Of a stretch of DNA of 64,000 bases, positions 33,988 through 45,783 are shown in pieces (within the stretch, counting starts at the first letter, position 1; every line of letters begins with the position of its first letter). This DNA comes from Mytilinidion resinicola (taxonomy: Eukaryota > Ascomycota > Dothideomycetes > Mytilinidiales > Mytilinidiaceae). The DNA is taken from contig NW_022985445.1 in NCBI RefSeq assembly GCF_010093595.1, positions 1,399,787 through 1,463,786 of the forward strand. Reading direction: 5' to 3'. The notes under the pieces were generated by a model. That model made no database searches. It saw nothing but the letters and a program-made list of their open reading frames with translations, and was not told the DNA's origin. The position numbers and the translations under genes are program-made.

Positions 33988-35394
33988 TCAGCGATCCGTA
34001 ACACTCCACTCTGTCGTCCTGATGATCGCCGACGTCTTCTTCTCTCTCGCGCCGCTCGGCCCGCCAATCGTGTCCAGCATGTACTCCTCGGAGTTGTCGT
34101 CTTTGAGCTGGCTGAAGCGGTGGCTGCTGGGCGTGTTGTCTGCGTCGCCGATCTTGAAGTCCTTGGGGTTTGGAGAGGAGATGATGTGGGAGGTGTTGGT
34201 GCTGCTCTTCTTGCCGTAGCCGAGCGCGCCGGAGCCGCCCCTGGAGGAGCGGATGAGGCTGTCGACCAGGCCGGGCATGTATTTGGCGAAGAGGGCTTTG
34301 AGGTGCGGGAGCGAGGCGCAGATGATGCCCGTGGCTTGCTCGATGCAGGACCAGTCGACGATGTCGACGCGGTTCCCTGGGGTCGTGAGTCAGCACCGAC
34401 TTAGAGGGTCACGGAGAGAGCTGTCGGATCATGGAATAGAGCAGAACTTACAGGTTGAGTCAGGGTTCTGCCTGTTGCCATCGTTCTTATGGAACCAAAT
34501 TACCAGCCGCGCGACTTCAGCGCCCATTGACACCAGTCCAACGCTGAAGATGAGGACTAAGGCGAGTCGGGTCCTGGCGGGAGCGTTCAGAGTCCAAACC
34601 ACTGGAAGCGGAACTATGAAAATTGCAAGGTCGATCGCCAGGCTGATGAAGCCGGTGACTTTGAAGAACATTGGCTGGTTGATGCATTTGTATCCCTTGG
34701 GCCGTGTCCCGTTCCAGAGCATGTCTGGAGGCCGGCACTGAGTGAACTCGACGACAGTGCACGCGATCAGGAATAAGATAGAAAAGCCGATGATCGCTTG
34801 ACATGGCTTCTTGATTTTGGCGCCGAAGGTGGAAATGTAGAACATCGAGATTGAGATTTTCGTCAAGCATAGTACTGGTTGGTACAGTACTTGATTTGCG
34901 AATGAAGCCTACACAGGGCCAACCGTCAGTGAGTTCAAATACTATCACCAGATTCGCTTCAGTGTCATTCAAACTTATCAAACTTACCGACGCAGCGAGT
35001 CGCTTGTTCACGGTCTTTGGGAGGTCATAATAGTGCAGTCCGGTTCCACCTATAACACCCAAACCAGAGCATATTGTGGCTACGCAGAGAAGGAACTGGA
35101 ATAGTCGGCATGTCAACGGTGCGTTCCCGACTCAGGATTTGGGGAGCGCATACTATCGCCAGAATGGTAAGCCAGTCCTCGATGCCAAAGACGTTTCGCA
35201 TGAACTTCCTCGTGTAGACCCGTAGTAGCACAATTCTGTCACCTCCCGTCAGCTCTCTTGAACCGTTCACACAGGCGCCGCGGGACTCACATCAGAGCAA
35301 GCACTGTCAGAGAGATCTGCACGCCCAGAAACTCAGGTACTCGGGTTGCTGGGTTAACGTAGTTGGGGACGTGTCCATCGATCGTTTGGACCAT
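33988..35394 (-). CDS. Pth11/rhodopsin-like seven-helix integral membrane protein
   Basis: The domain is the fungal rhodopsin/Pth11-like one (family known from appressorium and surface sensing in Magnaporthe). A CFEM domain is absent here. Five exons, complement of 33988..34376, 34452..34908, 34988..35095, 35154..35235 and 35291..35394, give 379 residues. Visible features are the short extracellular start MVQTIDGHVPNYVNPATRVP, the R-V-Y-T-R-K turn after TM1 and FGIEDWLTILAI in TM2. GTGLHYYDLP precedes TM3, and KISISMFYISTFG lies in TM3. The conserved extracellular C-x(n)-C loop is TQCRPPDMLWN to YKCINQP. IDLAIFIVPLPVVWTLNAP and SVGLVSMGAEVARLV are later helices. The C-terminal tail is cytosolic and Ser-rich. 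Its ligand and any G-protein coupling are unknown. Confidence 0.88.
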
Positions 35395-37016
35395 GATGAG
35401 GGCACGACCGGGGGATCTCGAATCGTAAAGCGATTACAAGGAGAAGATTTTCAGACGGAGCGTACTCGTTCAGGAGAAGATTAGCAGTGACCCCATTTAA
35501 TAGGTCTTCTTGAGGGAGTAACTCGGCAATCTGGACATCATCACATCTCTCTGATCTGTTGCTCTCCTGGACTCTTCTAGCACGGCAACCAACGGATGCT
35601 GCTGCAGGAACCTTGAGTAGCATGTCACCCGAGGGGCAAGCCCTCGTCCCCAATGTTCCTCCGCCTGCATAAACGAGCTGCCGAGAAGCGTTTTCTCGGG
35701 ACCTGAGATATTGGAGGCTTGACCCGACGGAGCAGTTCAAGGAACGACTCCCAGGCCATCCCTTGACAGCTCCAATAACAAGCCCTTCGTGGTCCACGGA
35801 AAATCTCAATTGAGAGGATCTAAGGCATGGATTAAAGTACATGTAAACCCCCCCCTTTGCAGACTGCGGTCCGCTGTCCAGAAACCCTGCAGTAACCGTA
35901 CGTGCCGTTCCAACGGCCGCTGGGCTGCCAAGACGGGAGTCTGGCTTCCGGGCATGCAGGTGGAATTTGAAGGCCTTCAAGCATTCGGTCTTTTCAATAT
36001 AGAAGTTGACTACAAGGCAGCAGCCATCCGGTCTTCTTAGCTCCCGCCGTAGACATGTGTGAGTTGCGTATATGGATATATTGACCGAGAGAAAGACGTG
36101 GCCTAGGACCGAGGCTCGTCCGGAGGTGTTGAGTGAGGAATGGACGTCGCCTAGACACTCCCTGGCTTGCTCCATACCAGGGTGAGGACGGCAGATATTT
36201 GTGCCCTTGAAGATGTTGGAACCTGCAGAGCGAATTGCTCTGATGGGCACCTTTCCTACTTCGTGTCCAAGGACCTCACGCTAAGTTAGTTAACGGCCTT
36301 AGTATAATTTAAGCGAAGGGCTTGAGGGCTTGTCTTTTCCTCTTATCGGGTCCATCTCCTCTAATCTTATAAATATGCAGAAGACAGGAAATGGTGCCTC
36401 AGCCATTCCGCACCTCGTTATCAGCACTCGGCAAACGTAACGACACCTACTAGCTTAGCAGTCGAGGCAAGCAGAAGGCAGACCTAGACCTCGTCATCTT
36501 CATGCACCTACGTGTAGTCACAGAGCTCCATTTTGTCTATATTTTGATGGCATGATACCGGCAGCTAGCTCCCGGCAGTTGCGGTTGATTCCAGAAGATT
36601 TTCATCCCTGATCCTCACCACACCCCCTGTTAGTTGCACAGCGATGCCCTGTCCGTTCCTGGCAGGGTTGAAAATGGGACATCGAACGGGATCTTGTACG
36701 ATCAAAGCTCTCTCTCCACTCTACGGCTATCGCTCTTGATCGAGGTCTCGGGTACCATGGACGCATACTGTTCCGACCGCTCCGTGGGGCTGTCTATCTG
36801 CTAAGCCCTCACTGCGGAGATGAAGTTCGGTGCCACGACGAGAGGTCGAGAGCGTTCGCTTTAGACCAAGGGCCCTGAATCGGGCGCATTCGTAATATAT
36901 ACTCTCTACCAACATGTTGGATATCGTTCCACCTCCGCGTCGCGTACCGTCATTCCTGCGCGAATTCCTCCACTCTTTCAGCAGTTTTTGCCTGTTTTCT
37001 TTTGAATTCTGCGAGG
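35395..37016. other. Divergent intergenic region, receptor / carboxylesterase
   Basis: These 1.6 kb contain a long minus-strand open frame (35354-36250) with no domain, no signal and odd composition, which I do not call a gene. A TATAAATA motif lies near 36369. No other structure is seen. Confidence 0.55.
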
Positions 37017-38764
37017 ATGACGGCTTTCCGTCTTACCCTGCTCTGCTTTTCCTACCTGTCACTCGTTTACTGTTTACCAACTTCCTCTGTTGTTGACTCT
37101 TGTGTTACCCCGACCGGAAGCCCAATTGTGGACCTCGAGTATGCCTTGCACTCTGGACAAATATATGACTCTCCCGCTGGAAACACCTACTACAACTTCT
37201 CTAACATTCGCTATGCAGCGCCCCCTATCGGCTCTCTGCGCTTTGAAGCTCCAGAGGACCCTATCAACAACCGATCTGCCGGTGTTCAAGACGGATCGTA
37301 CGGCAAGATTTGTCCCCAGGCATATACCCCTTGGCAAAACAGCCATCTTATCACCGCCCCACCAGGAGAAGCGGAAAGTGAAGACTGTCTCTTCCTTGAC
37401 GTCGTTGTTTCCAAGGCAACTTGGGACAACAGATGTGCCGGGAAGAATGTCCCTGTCATGGTCTGGATTCATGGTGGTGGGTACCAGATTGGTGCTAAAT
37501 GGGGTACGCCGATGACGAACCCTATTGGTCTTCTGGACCGCAGCTTCGAAGATGCTGAAGGAGCTCTCTGGATTGGTCTGAACTACCGAGTATGTCTCCT
37601 CTCACTTTCAATTCGCCTTGTGTGCATTGACTAACACCACCTCACTTAGCTAGGCGCATTTGGTTTCCTCCAGGGTGACAAGTTCAGCACAAGTGGAGGC
37701 CAGACTAACGCCGGCTTCTTCGATCAACGCAAGGCTTTCGACTGGGTGCAGAAGTACATTGAGATTTTCGGCGGAGACCCAGACCGAGTCACTGCTATCG
37801 GAGAATCGGCTGGTGGAGGTTCCATCTTGCATCACATTACAGCGTACGGTGGAGCGAAAGATCCAATCCCCATCCAGAGGGCTATCATCCAAAGCCCTGC
37901 ATTTGTTCAAAGACCCTACAAATCTCAGGGAGATGACTCGTACAACATCCTTTTGGATGCTGCTGATGTTAGTAATTTGACTGAGTTGAAAGAGCTCAGT
38001 ACATACGATCTGCAGGTGGCCAACAAGCTCTCCCAGAATGCTGATATCTATGGAAACTTCCAATTTGGTAATTTTGATCAGTTTTTGTCTCTTCATGAAA
38101 TAGCGGACTAATACACTTGACAGGCCCTGGACCAGATGGAGACTACGTCCCGGACCTTCCAGGCACCCTCGTCGCACAAGGAAGATTCAACAAGAACATT
38201 CCAATATTGACTGCCCATAACACTTACGAAGCAAATCGCTACACGGACCCTGCAGCCACAAATGACACTGCCTTTTTTACGTACATAAAGCTGTACTTCC
38301 CAGAGATCAACCAGTTTCAGCTGCTCGAGCTCGCCGTTCTATACCCGGCTATCTACACGGGATTGATGCCGTACACTACTCCATTTGAGCGACTGAGGCT
38401 TGCGATCTCGGAATTCACGTTCACCTGCAACGCGCAATTCACGGCAACTGCTCTCGGTCCCGCCCTTCTGCGCAAATCCTACTCCTACCTCTTTTCTGCT
38501 GGCACAGGATTCCATACCGTCGATGTCCCGTACACATATTATACCTCCGACACCTCAGCAGTCGCCAGCACGTCACTCGCAGAAATGTTGCAAGGCTATT
38601 TAACGAGCTTTGCGCAAGATGGAGACCCGAACAAAGCTAGCCTGCCGTCCTTCCCGGTCTATGGTCTGGCAAGCACCCAGAGGAACCTCAATATCACGGA
38701 CACCGGCAACATCAGGGACCCATCGGCTACCGCTCGGTGTGCTTTCTGGCAGACCTTCAAGTGA
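37017..38764 (+). CDS. Secreted type-B carboxylesterase/lipase
   Basis: This is an alpha/beta-hydrolase of the carboxylesterase family that hydrolyses esters; the substrate is unknown. Three exons, 37017..37589, 37650..38067 and 38124..38764, give 543 residues. ATG 37017 gives a good signal peptide (MTAFRLTLLCFSYLSLVYCL). An in-frame upstream ATG-like start would put five extra residues before it. The oxyanion hole IHGGGYQIG, the SEDCLFLDVVV family signature and the nucleophile elbow GESAGGGS (Ser near residue 244) are present. The acidic residue is probably Glu in AHNTYEANRY and the His lies in GTGFHTVDVPYTYY. Several N-glycosylation sites are visible. Introns are about 60 bp with GT..AG ends. 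Confidence 0.92.
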
Positions 38765-39289
38765 TAAGCTCCCTGACTGGACCCATTGAAGAGAAATGTA
38801 TATAAGACCCAGGCGCTTTGCTTATGCCGATCATCGAATATAATACATAACTGTAATACCTGGAGACTATTCTCCGTAACGAGTCTTTGAATAGATGACG
38901 CTTTCTCTTACCATCTTTTTTTCCTCACTTCACTAATTTTACAGACTTTATTGACTACGCTCAGTTTTTCAAAGGAATGAGAGAGACCAGAACGAATGAC
39001 CATATTACTTAACAACATACTCCACTACCTTCTTCGCAATTTGAACATCCTTCCCTTAAGTGAAACCCAATTACTAAGGTTGGGGAGGTAGAAAACTAAA
39101 GTACTGATCATGTAGTACGTATCGAAAACCCTTTTTACGGATCAACAACCAACCTTAATCGAACCAGTACCAAGTTTTACCGACGCTTAATCTTCGCACA
39201 TTACGATCCTTCACAAGTCGCGCGTCGTTCCTTCCTTTCAAGTCCTATGCTCTTTCCAAGATCGAATAGTGTCCGGGATACCCCCAAAA
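38765..39289. other. Intergenic region
   Basis: This lies between the carboxylesterase and the SRR1-like gene, in tandem orientation. No gene is seen. Confidence 0.6.
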
Positions 39290-40156
39290 ATGGAGAAAAC
39301 TCCTTCAAAGACAGAGCAGGCCTTCAGTCTGCTCATTCTCACATTCGTATTCTTCTACGGAATAGTAGCACTTAAGAGACGTATTCATAAATCACAACCC
39401 ACTCCCGTTTACGCCGCCGACAAGTCCTCCACCGAAAACATGCCCGCACCCTCCTCCCTTGAACTCGAATTCTCGAGACTCCGAAGCGCGTGGGAAGCCT
39501 CACAAGGACCCGCCGCCCTCAGAGCCATCCTCCAACGCCGCACCAACCCCATCGACATCTGGATAGGCATCGGCCTCGGCAGCTTCCAAACACATCAGAC
39601 GATCCCATCAATGACTCGGCCAGGCGAGTCCATACGCGCTCTACTGCCCTCCAAGAGACGGCTCGCCCAACTCGTCATTTTCTGCGAAATCGCTCAAATC
39701 CTTTTCGAGGAACGCATCACGTTCGGCGTACCCACCCGCCGGCCATTCCGCTTCTGTGCCCAAGATCCAAATTTTACCGGCTCGGACGTGGGATTCCTAG
39801 CTTCGCTGGGCATCACCGTCATCAAAAACGCCGCGAACCTCATCGGCCCTTCCACAGGCGCATTCTGCCCATATCTCGTGGGTAGGATCGATATCCGAGT
39901 GATCGCCAAAAGCCCGGGGCTTTACATTGGTTACAGTCTCTCGCGGCGAATCCAAAGGTCTAACTACTTGGGGAGAGAACATCCAGCACAGAACAAGGCT
40001 GAGAGGGAGTTACTATTGAGGAGCGTTGAGACGGCGTTTCCGGTCGTGGACGGGGACGGGTGGTGGGGGCCTTCGGTTGATGCAGTGCAGTGGGAGAGGA
40101 GGATGGGTGAGAAGGGGGATGCTGTTAAGGGGATGTGTCTTTATTGGCCCAGATAG
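39290..40156 (+). CDS. SRR1-like domain protein with N-terminal membrane anchor
   Basis: This resembles the SRR1-like domain family (named from Arabidopsis SRR1; molecular function unclear in fungi). It is a single exon of 288 residues from ATG 39290. One hydrophobic helix near residues 11-28 (FSLLILTFVFFYGIVALK) is followed by a basic stop. The domain pattern is DIWIGIGLGSFQ, then RRLAQLVIFCEIAQIL, then FCAQDPNFTGSDVGFLASLG, then STGAFCPYLVG. This fits the family order G-x-G-S-F / Q-L / D-P-x-F-x-x-x-D / P-H-or-Y. The membrane helix is unusual for the family. Confidence in the family is moderate. Confidence 0.75.
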   Translation: MEKTPSKTEQAFSLLILTFVFFYGIVALKRRIHKSQPTPVYAADKSSTENMPAPSSLELEFSRLRSAWEASQGPAALRAILQRRTNPIDIWIGIGLGSFQTHQTIPSMTRPGESIRALLPSKRRLAQLVIFCEIAQILFEERITFGVPTRRPFRFCAQDPNFTGSDVGFLASLGITVIKNAANLIGPSTGAFCPYLVGRIDIRVIAKSPGLYIGYSLSRRIQRSNYLGREHPAQNKAERELLLRSVETAFPVVDGDGWWGPSVDAVQWERRMGEKGDAVKGMCLYWPR

Positions 40157-40695
40157 GCTGTGAAGGGGCCAGTTGCGAGGGCTATTGAGGCTGCATCTGA
40201 GTGGTGAAGGAGGAGGTTCGGGCGCACATGGTGGTAGCTGTGGCAGGAGAAGCTCCCGTCGTTGAAGCTTGCATACTCTTTACTCTTGTACGTGTAGTTT
40301 GGACTTTGGTGGACTACACTTGTTCTCAACCTGCTGAAGCACCTCTGGTTAGACGCTCGAGCGATCTTGTAAGATGGAATGTTCCACACGCGCTAAAGAG
40401 GCCCTCAGGTTACGTCTTCCCGAGGCGTCAAATATACACTCTTAAGAAGAACTGAGTTCTGCTCTAGTCATGTCACTGTCTGGTGTGCTCTCATGAAAAT
40501 CCAAAGCTTTAGGCAGGATGTAATAGTTGCCACCGCAAGAATCAGACAAATACGACCGCTATAATACAACAACAAGATGCACATCCAAGAGACGCCTCCC
40601 GTCTATAGCAGCGTAAATCTAGGGAATCATCGTGCAACCTACTCACCACAGTCGCAGATCTCGTGTACGAAAGAAAAGAACCCGCTAAACGCCAT
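40157..40695. other. Convergent intergenic region
   Basis: This holds the 3' flanks of the SRR1-like and sugar-transporter genes. No gene is supported. Confidence 0.6.
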
Positions 40696-42358
40696 TTAGG
40701 GCAGTTGGTCCTCAATCCTATGCAATAACGGCACCCTCTCCGCGTCCGCCTCATCCTTGTACGGCATCCTCTTATAAGCACCCCCTTTCACCTTCCTAAC
40801 TTGCCACGAGCCTACCTCCTTAGCGTCCACAAAGAACTCTTGGTTCTCCTCAAAGCTGCGCCCGCCAGTCTCGGGTAGGTAAAAGTACGTCCACGTCCCA
40901 GCAATCGCATTGGTAGCCGCAAATACGAGGAAGATGTAGTACTTGAGGTTGTTGAACATGATAGGCGTGAGCAGCGTGATCCCAAAATTGGCGATTCCCC
41001 ACACTATTACGCTGATGGCCGTGCCGCGGGCGCGGGCGTAGGTAGGATAGATCTCCGTTGGGATCAGCCAGACGGTGGTGAGCCAGCCGATTCCGAAGGC
41101 GCCGGTTGCGACGAAGAGGGAGAGGGTCCCTGCGATGGCGGGACCGAGGACTAGGATGTGGAGCTGGTCGCTGTGAGATGTGAGAGCGGCAAACAGGGTT
41201 AAGAGGAGGAAGCAGGTTGTGAGTATCCCGCTGCTTTCGACTAGGAGCCTCCGCCGGCCAAGAGCATCGATGAGGAGCCAGGCGAGGGACATGAGGAAGA
41301 AGTAGCTGGTGTAGTTTCCCAGAGTCAGGTACTCGGCCAGGATGGGCGAAAAGGAGAGAAGCTGGTGTGCATTAGCATGTCTGATAGACAATCGCCTGAA
41401 AGTGCCTCGATAGCATAGTACTTGAGAGCATATCTTCTTCATCGAGGTTATCTTAGCGCCTTACCTCGAATATCTGGGGCCCGTAAACTGATACAGCTCC
41501 ATAACCAGTCAAAGCTTGGTTGATCTGCCCCATGATTGTGACCATCGTAGGGTGGAATTGAGGCTGACCAGGAGTCATCATTTCCAGGTAGCTGACGTGA
41601 TGGCCTTCTTCGTCCTCGCTGATCCCGATGAGTTCGTCGTATCTATTCTGACCTTCCTCCCCAAACACGTCTTGCAAAGCTTTTTTGGCGTCTTCTTTCC
41701 TGTTTTTTCTAACAAACCATCTAGCCGATTCTGGTAGTCGGTGAACAAAAGAGAGGAGTATAATCGGATACACCTGCATAATTATAATAGGGAGCCTCCA
41801 TGCCCACTGGTTCCCCTTGCCGAGGCCCCTGGTGACGCCGATGTTGATCCCGAACGCCATCAGCAACCCGAAGATGTTAGATTGGAACTCCTGCGCCAGT
41901 GCTTTGCCCCGAGCTTCAGTTTCAGTCAACTCAGAGCTGTAGATGGGAATCACAGAGTCCACTCCGCCAACGCCGAGACCCATAACGACTCTTCCAAGGA
42001 GCATGACGGAGCGCGCCCCAGGGCTGTATCCCAAGCCAGCGATGAACATGATCAAGTTCCCGAGTGAAGCCGTTGCAAGGCAGAAGAAGATGGCCTTCTT
42101 ACGGCCGAACTTGTCGGCCCACCAGGAGAAGAAGACGGCCCCCACGGCGCAGCCGAGATAGTAGACAGAGACGATAATACCGACGATTGGTGATTCGGCG
42201 GCGATGCCCATGGTGTGGAGGTAATTGTGGTTTGTGTTGATCAAGGACATCATTCCCTGGTCGTAGCCATACAGGGCAATGGCGGTCGACGAGAACAGCA
42301 CCACCTGCTGTGTCTTGTCATTGTACAAGGACTTCAAGCGAGTGGTGATAAAGGACAT
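40696..42358 (-). CDS. MFS sugar transporter
   Basis: This is a major facilitator of the sugar porter family (proton symport or facilitation in the plasma membrane; substrate not determinable). Two exons, complement of 40696..41361 and 41465..42358, give 519 residues across a 103-bp intron. Signatures are ALYGYDQGMMSLI in TM1, DKFGRKKAIFF after TM2, GRVVMGLGVGGVDSVIPIY followed by SSELTETEARG at TM4, RLPESARWFVRKNR in the central loop, and YLPETGGRSFEEN after TM12. Start 42358 (MSFITTRLK) is preferred to an upstream in-frame Met at 42412, because the extra N-terminus is unlike the family. The gene is divergent from GNA1. Confidence 0.9.
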
Positions 42359-42897
42359 GATTGGAAGCAGACAAAAGTCTAGGAACGCAGGAAAATGCCG
42401 CCAGAATAGCAAGGGAACAGAGACGAGGAACCGGCGGGGCAGATTTTAATGAAGAGGGTGTTCTTGGTCACAGGATCATATCCAGCCGTCTTTTCGCTTC
42501 AAACCGGCGTGGTGCGACGATGTTCAGCAAGGAACTTTGGGTCTAGGTACCGGGTAAGTACATTAGGGGCACCAGCCACTGTGGCTGCGATTTGGCGGTG
42601 TGGCAGGTGTTTCAGCTCCTCACTGTCAGCAATCGACGTGAATATTCCAAGATAAAGACGCTTGAAGCTCTCTGTAGACTCCAGGAACTCCGTTCTACTC
42701 GGGAATCTCCAATTGAAGTGCTCACGCACCTTGTCCTGCTAGAATTCCCTGAAACGACGATCAAGGAAATCTATACCTATTGTCCCGCTACAAAGGTACG
42801 AAGGATTGAGAAGGACAAACCTTCTACATATCTCACCGCCTTACAGTTGATTGATCTCTGACATTGAGAACTCTACAGCTCCAACCACCCTCTCACA
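42359..42897. promoter_or_regulatory. Divergent promoter region sugar transporter / GNA1
   Basis: These 539 bp separate two divergent starts. No specific site is recognised. Confidence 0.4.
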
Positions 42898-43521
42898 ATG
42901 AGCGACTCCCCGCTCCTCTTCTCCCAGGAGCTCATCTCCCCCACCGTCCTAGCTGCGCTCCCCGAAGGCTACACCTGCCGGCCCCTGACGCGTACCGACT
43001 ATGCCAACGGTTTCCTCGACGTCCTACGCGTGCTGACCCAAGTCGGCGATATCTCAGAAGCACAATGGGACGAGCGGTACAGCTGGATAGAGAAGCGCTC
43101 CGACTCCTACTTCATCCTCGCCATTGTCGACGAGAAGAAGCGCGTCGTGGGAACAGGCGCACTGGTCGCAGAGCGGAAGTTTATACACAATTTGGGCATG
43201 GTGGGACATATTGAGGATATCGCGGTTGCGAAGGACCAGCAGGGCAAGAAGCTGGGACTGAGGATCATCCAGGCTTTGAACTTCGTTGCGGAGAAGGTTG
43301 GGTGCTACAAGGTTCGTGGCCCCGCAGGCTTACCTTTTCATGTTCGAGAAATTGGGGAATCCGCTTTACCAACTGGAGTCTGGTAATGTATGCTGACTGC
43401 TGTGTCACAGACGATTCTTGATTGCTCCGAAGCCAATGAGGGATTCTACGTCAAGTGCGGATTCAAGAGGGCTGGGTTGGAGATGGCCCACTACTACGAG
43501 GCTCCAAAACCGAATGTATGA
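42898..43521 (+). CDS. GNA1: Glucosamine 6-phosphate N-acetyltransferase
   Basis: The enzyme acetylates glucosamine-6-phosphate from acetyl-CoA on the way to UDP-GlcNAc, the precursor of chitin and glycans. Two exons, 42898..43311 and 43411..43521, give 174 residues. GNAT landmarks are RPLTRTDYANGFLDVLRVLT, VGTGALVAERKFIHNLG, GHIEDIAVAKDQQGKKLG (acetyl-CoA pyrophosphate loop), and the last exon CSEANEGFYVKCGFKRAGLE ending in HYYEAP. The length and the C-terminal FYxKCGF motif match fungal Gna1. It is noteworthy that the chitin-traffic gene CHS5 is also in the window, but 15 kb away and not linked by operon-like spacing. Confidence 0.95.
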
Positions 43522-44115
43522 GTTCACTGGCAGCTTTCTAGGGGATGATTGTCTGTTTTGGTTCTGATACTGGTTCGGGTCTATTCAAGCTTGGAACGCC
43601 TATGATCAAAACATGTTGAAAAATGAGGAGGTGGAGTTGATGAGAGCACAATTGCAATTTTGGTGAAGCGTTTTTCAAGGGCTGATGGACGCTGCGGAAG
43701 GGTACAACTTTAGATATCTTGCATACACGACTTGAATCATCCTATCCGGCGAGTTCTCTGATATTGAACGGCATTTGAGGTGAAATCGCAGTTTGATTCA
43801 CGAGATTCAGGCCAGAGAGTGTCTCTGTATTTTACAGAAAGCTCTTGGAAACATTGAAACATGCATGTGATACTTTGTCAGTCTCTTTGAACAGCTTGTG
43901 ACACGCGTCTTGTTTGCCGACACATACTTCCGTGAATGGCAAGGCTGCGAAGCTAAGCAAGGCTATAGTCCATCCAGCGACCATCGCCGCTGCCAGTTCT
44001 GAGGGATTGCTGGGCTCCTCCGCACGTTCGCTGGATGAGTCGTAAGCTGCCCTGAGTTCCTGGTAATCGTCACTATAGATCCATCGGTTATCTTCAGGAC
44101 CGTAGTATGCAGAGA

Positions 44116-44341
44116 CCGGAGTAATAACCTCCGTTTTTAAGGCAGCTTGCACGGCAACCTTAAGACTTGACTACAACACCCCCAGCCTTGATATTCGAAA
44201 ATATTTTTGGATAATATTGAAGCGCAAAGTCAAGGCTATATCTCAGTCTTTTTTTGAAAAATATTGGTCAAGAATTGGAGGTGGTTTAGGTTGTTGAGTG
44301 TTGTCGCGCACGAGCCCTAAACCTAGAGGTTATTACTCCGG
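44116..44341. repeat. Perfect 16-bp inverted repeat pair
   Basis: CCGGAGTAATAACCTC at 44116-44131 is the exact reverse complement of GAGGTTATTACTCCGG at 44326-44341. The spacer is 194 bp and AT-rich. Confidence 0.85.
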
Positions 44342-45390
44342 TGTAGAGCCATGCAAGCCATACGGCTGTGCCGTTATTCTCCGCAGGCATACTCATGTCG
44401 CCCTCTCCTCCATACCGTTTGATGACCCCGATCCAGACATACTCATTCCTTGGTCCCTTTGTTGAAAGCACTCTTTACGGCTATAAGCAGCGCCAAAAGA
44501 TATTTACAACGTCATTCGACGGTCCGCGCGCAGCACACTGTGCCTTCCGTGGTGTTTGGCAGCCTCGATTCAGGCCTACGCAGGCCTAGACAATTACTGA
44601 GGCGGCAAGAGGGGTGGAATAAGCACGTCGAAGCGCAAGAGAACATCACGCGACCAACTTTCATCTACGCTCTTCGAAAATATGGAAGACTCCACGTTTT
44701 ATAATCTATAACAACTGCTTGAACTAAATTATTCCCACGAAGCTTTCACTCAGCGACAGGATTACAGAGAGTTGACTAGCGCGGAACTTGCATCGGCTCA
44801 GGTAGATTTCATGTTCTATAAAATATTACATCTTACGCTGACCGGAGTATTAGTGCACGATAGTCTTTGGGATGAGCAAAAGCATCTTGTACGGCGGCCA
44901 TATCGACATAGAGGTCGCCTGTAATCAGGAAGTTTTTACGACAACTATCGCAGCACTAGACTGGAAGATCCTTAGGCATGAAGAATCTGTGACGGTCCAT
45001 GTGCCCAACGACCTGCAGGATAGACTAAGGGCTCAGAATTTATTACGAAAGAGCGGTATTTTATAGTCCCGTCATGTTAGCGGTGATTATCTTTATGGAA
45101 GTGTTCGGAATCTGAGGACGAATAAGTGGCTCCAGGTAGAGGAGCCGGTACTAGAGAGGAGTTGAATACGGCGATCTATAGTTGAGTATAAAACCAGTTC
45201 TACTTCTATTAAGCAGATCCTGCGCGTCGACGTTATTCCGGTCCAGCCTCTGTCGTGCCTCCATCCTCTTCCTCAACTTTTGCTCCTGATATTGCATATA
45301 TGTTCCCATCCTTTTATGTTTCCACGCGTCTCTATGAAATACTATGCAACCACAAATAGCTAATATCAAATCGAGCAACCCGAGAGCGAC

Positions 45391-45783
45391 TTAACTATTT
45401 ACGAGTAGACACTCAGGGCATCGCTCATGACCACATCCAGCGCAGCTCCCTTTTCTAAAGACCCTGACCCGGCATTGGCAGGAATAACAGTGGTAATTAC
45501 GTCTAATCCTAGGGGAGCTCTCCAGCAGGTTCCCCCTCGCAAAAGCTTCAGCTCTGCTCTCTTTGTTCCCGACTCCGAGACCTCCGAACTCTGCGCGGAA
45601 CGCATCTATCGCTGTTTCGGTATTCACTTCGCCTACTATATCTACAGTACTATCTGCGGTAGTATCTCCGGTATCTGCGGGGGCGTCTTTGGCTGGCTTC
45701 TTTCGATGGTCTCCAGTCTCTCTTAATACCGTTGTAGATGCTCGTTTACGAGGCCCATATGGAGGGTAAAGCGAATCTGGCAT
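45391..45783 (-). CDS. Possible small Cys-rich zinc-finger-like protein
   Basis: No family is recognised with confidence. The frame runs 130 residues from a real ATG. The N-terminal 85 residues are polar and look disordered. The C-terminal part has a cluster CYSCQCRVRVFRKGSC followed by AGCGHERCPEC, that is C-x2-C-x-C...C-x2-C-x3-C-x2-C, which resembles the zinc-ribbon tails of many small fungal hypothetical proteins (C-x2-C...C-x2-C-G-H). It stands in a repeat-rich AT-rich island. It may be a real orphan gene, a truncated remnant or chance. Confidence 0.4.
   Translation of the reverse strand: MPDSLYPPYGPRKRASTTVLRETGDHRKKPAKDAPADTGDTTADSTVDIVGEVNTETAIDAFRAEFGGLGVGNKESRAEAFARGNLLESSPRIRRNYHCYSCQCRVRVFRKGSCAGCGHERCPECLLVNS

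Noticed and set aside
39290..43521. A metabolic gene cluster formed by carrier, SRR1-like, GNA1 and esterase genes
   Set aside because: No backbone biosynthetic enzyme or pathway regulator is adjacent. GNA1 is a housekeeping gene and the orientations are mixed.
43832..44152. 106-codon minus-strand frame
   Set aside because: It has no ATG at its start (GTG only), no domain, and contains one arm of the short inverted repeat.
44872..45066. 64-codon plus-strand frame in the AT-rich island
   Set aside because: Too short and without any family, splice or signal evidence.
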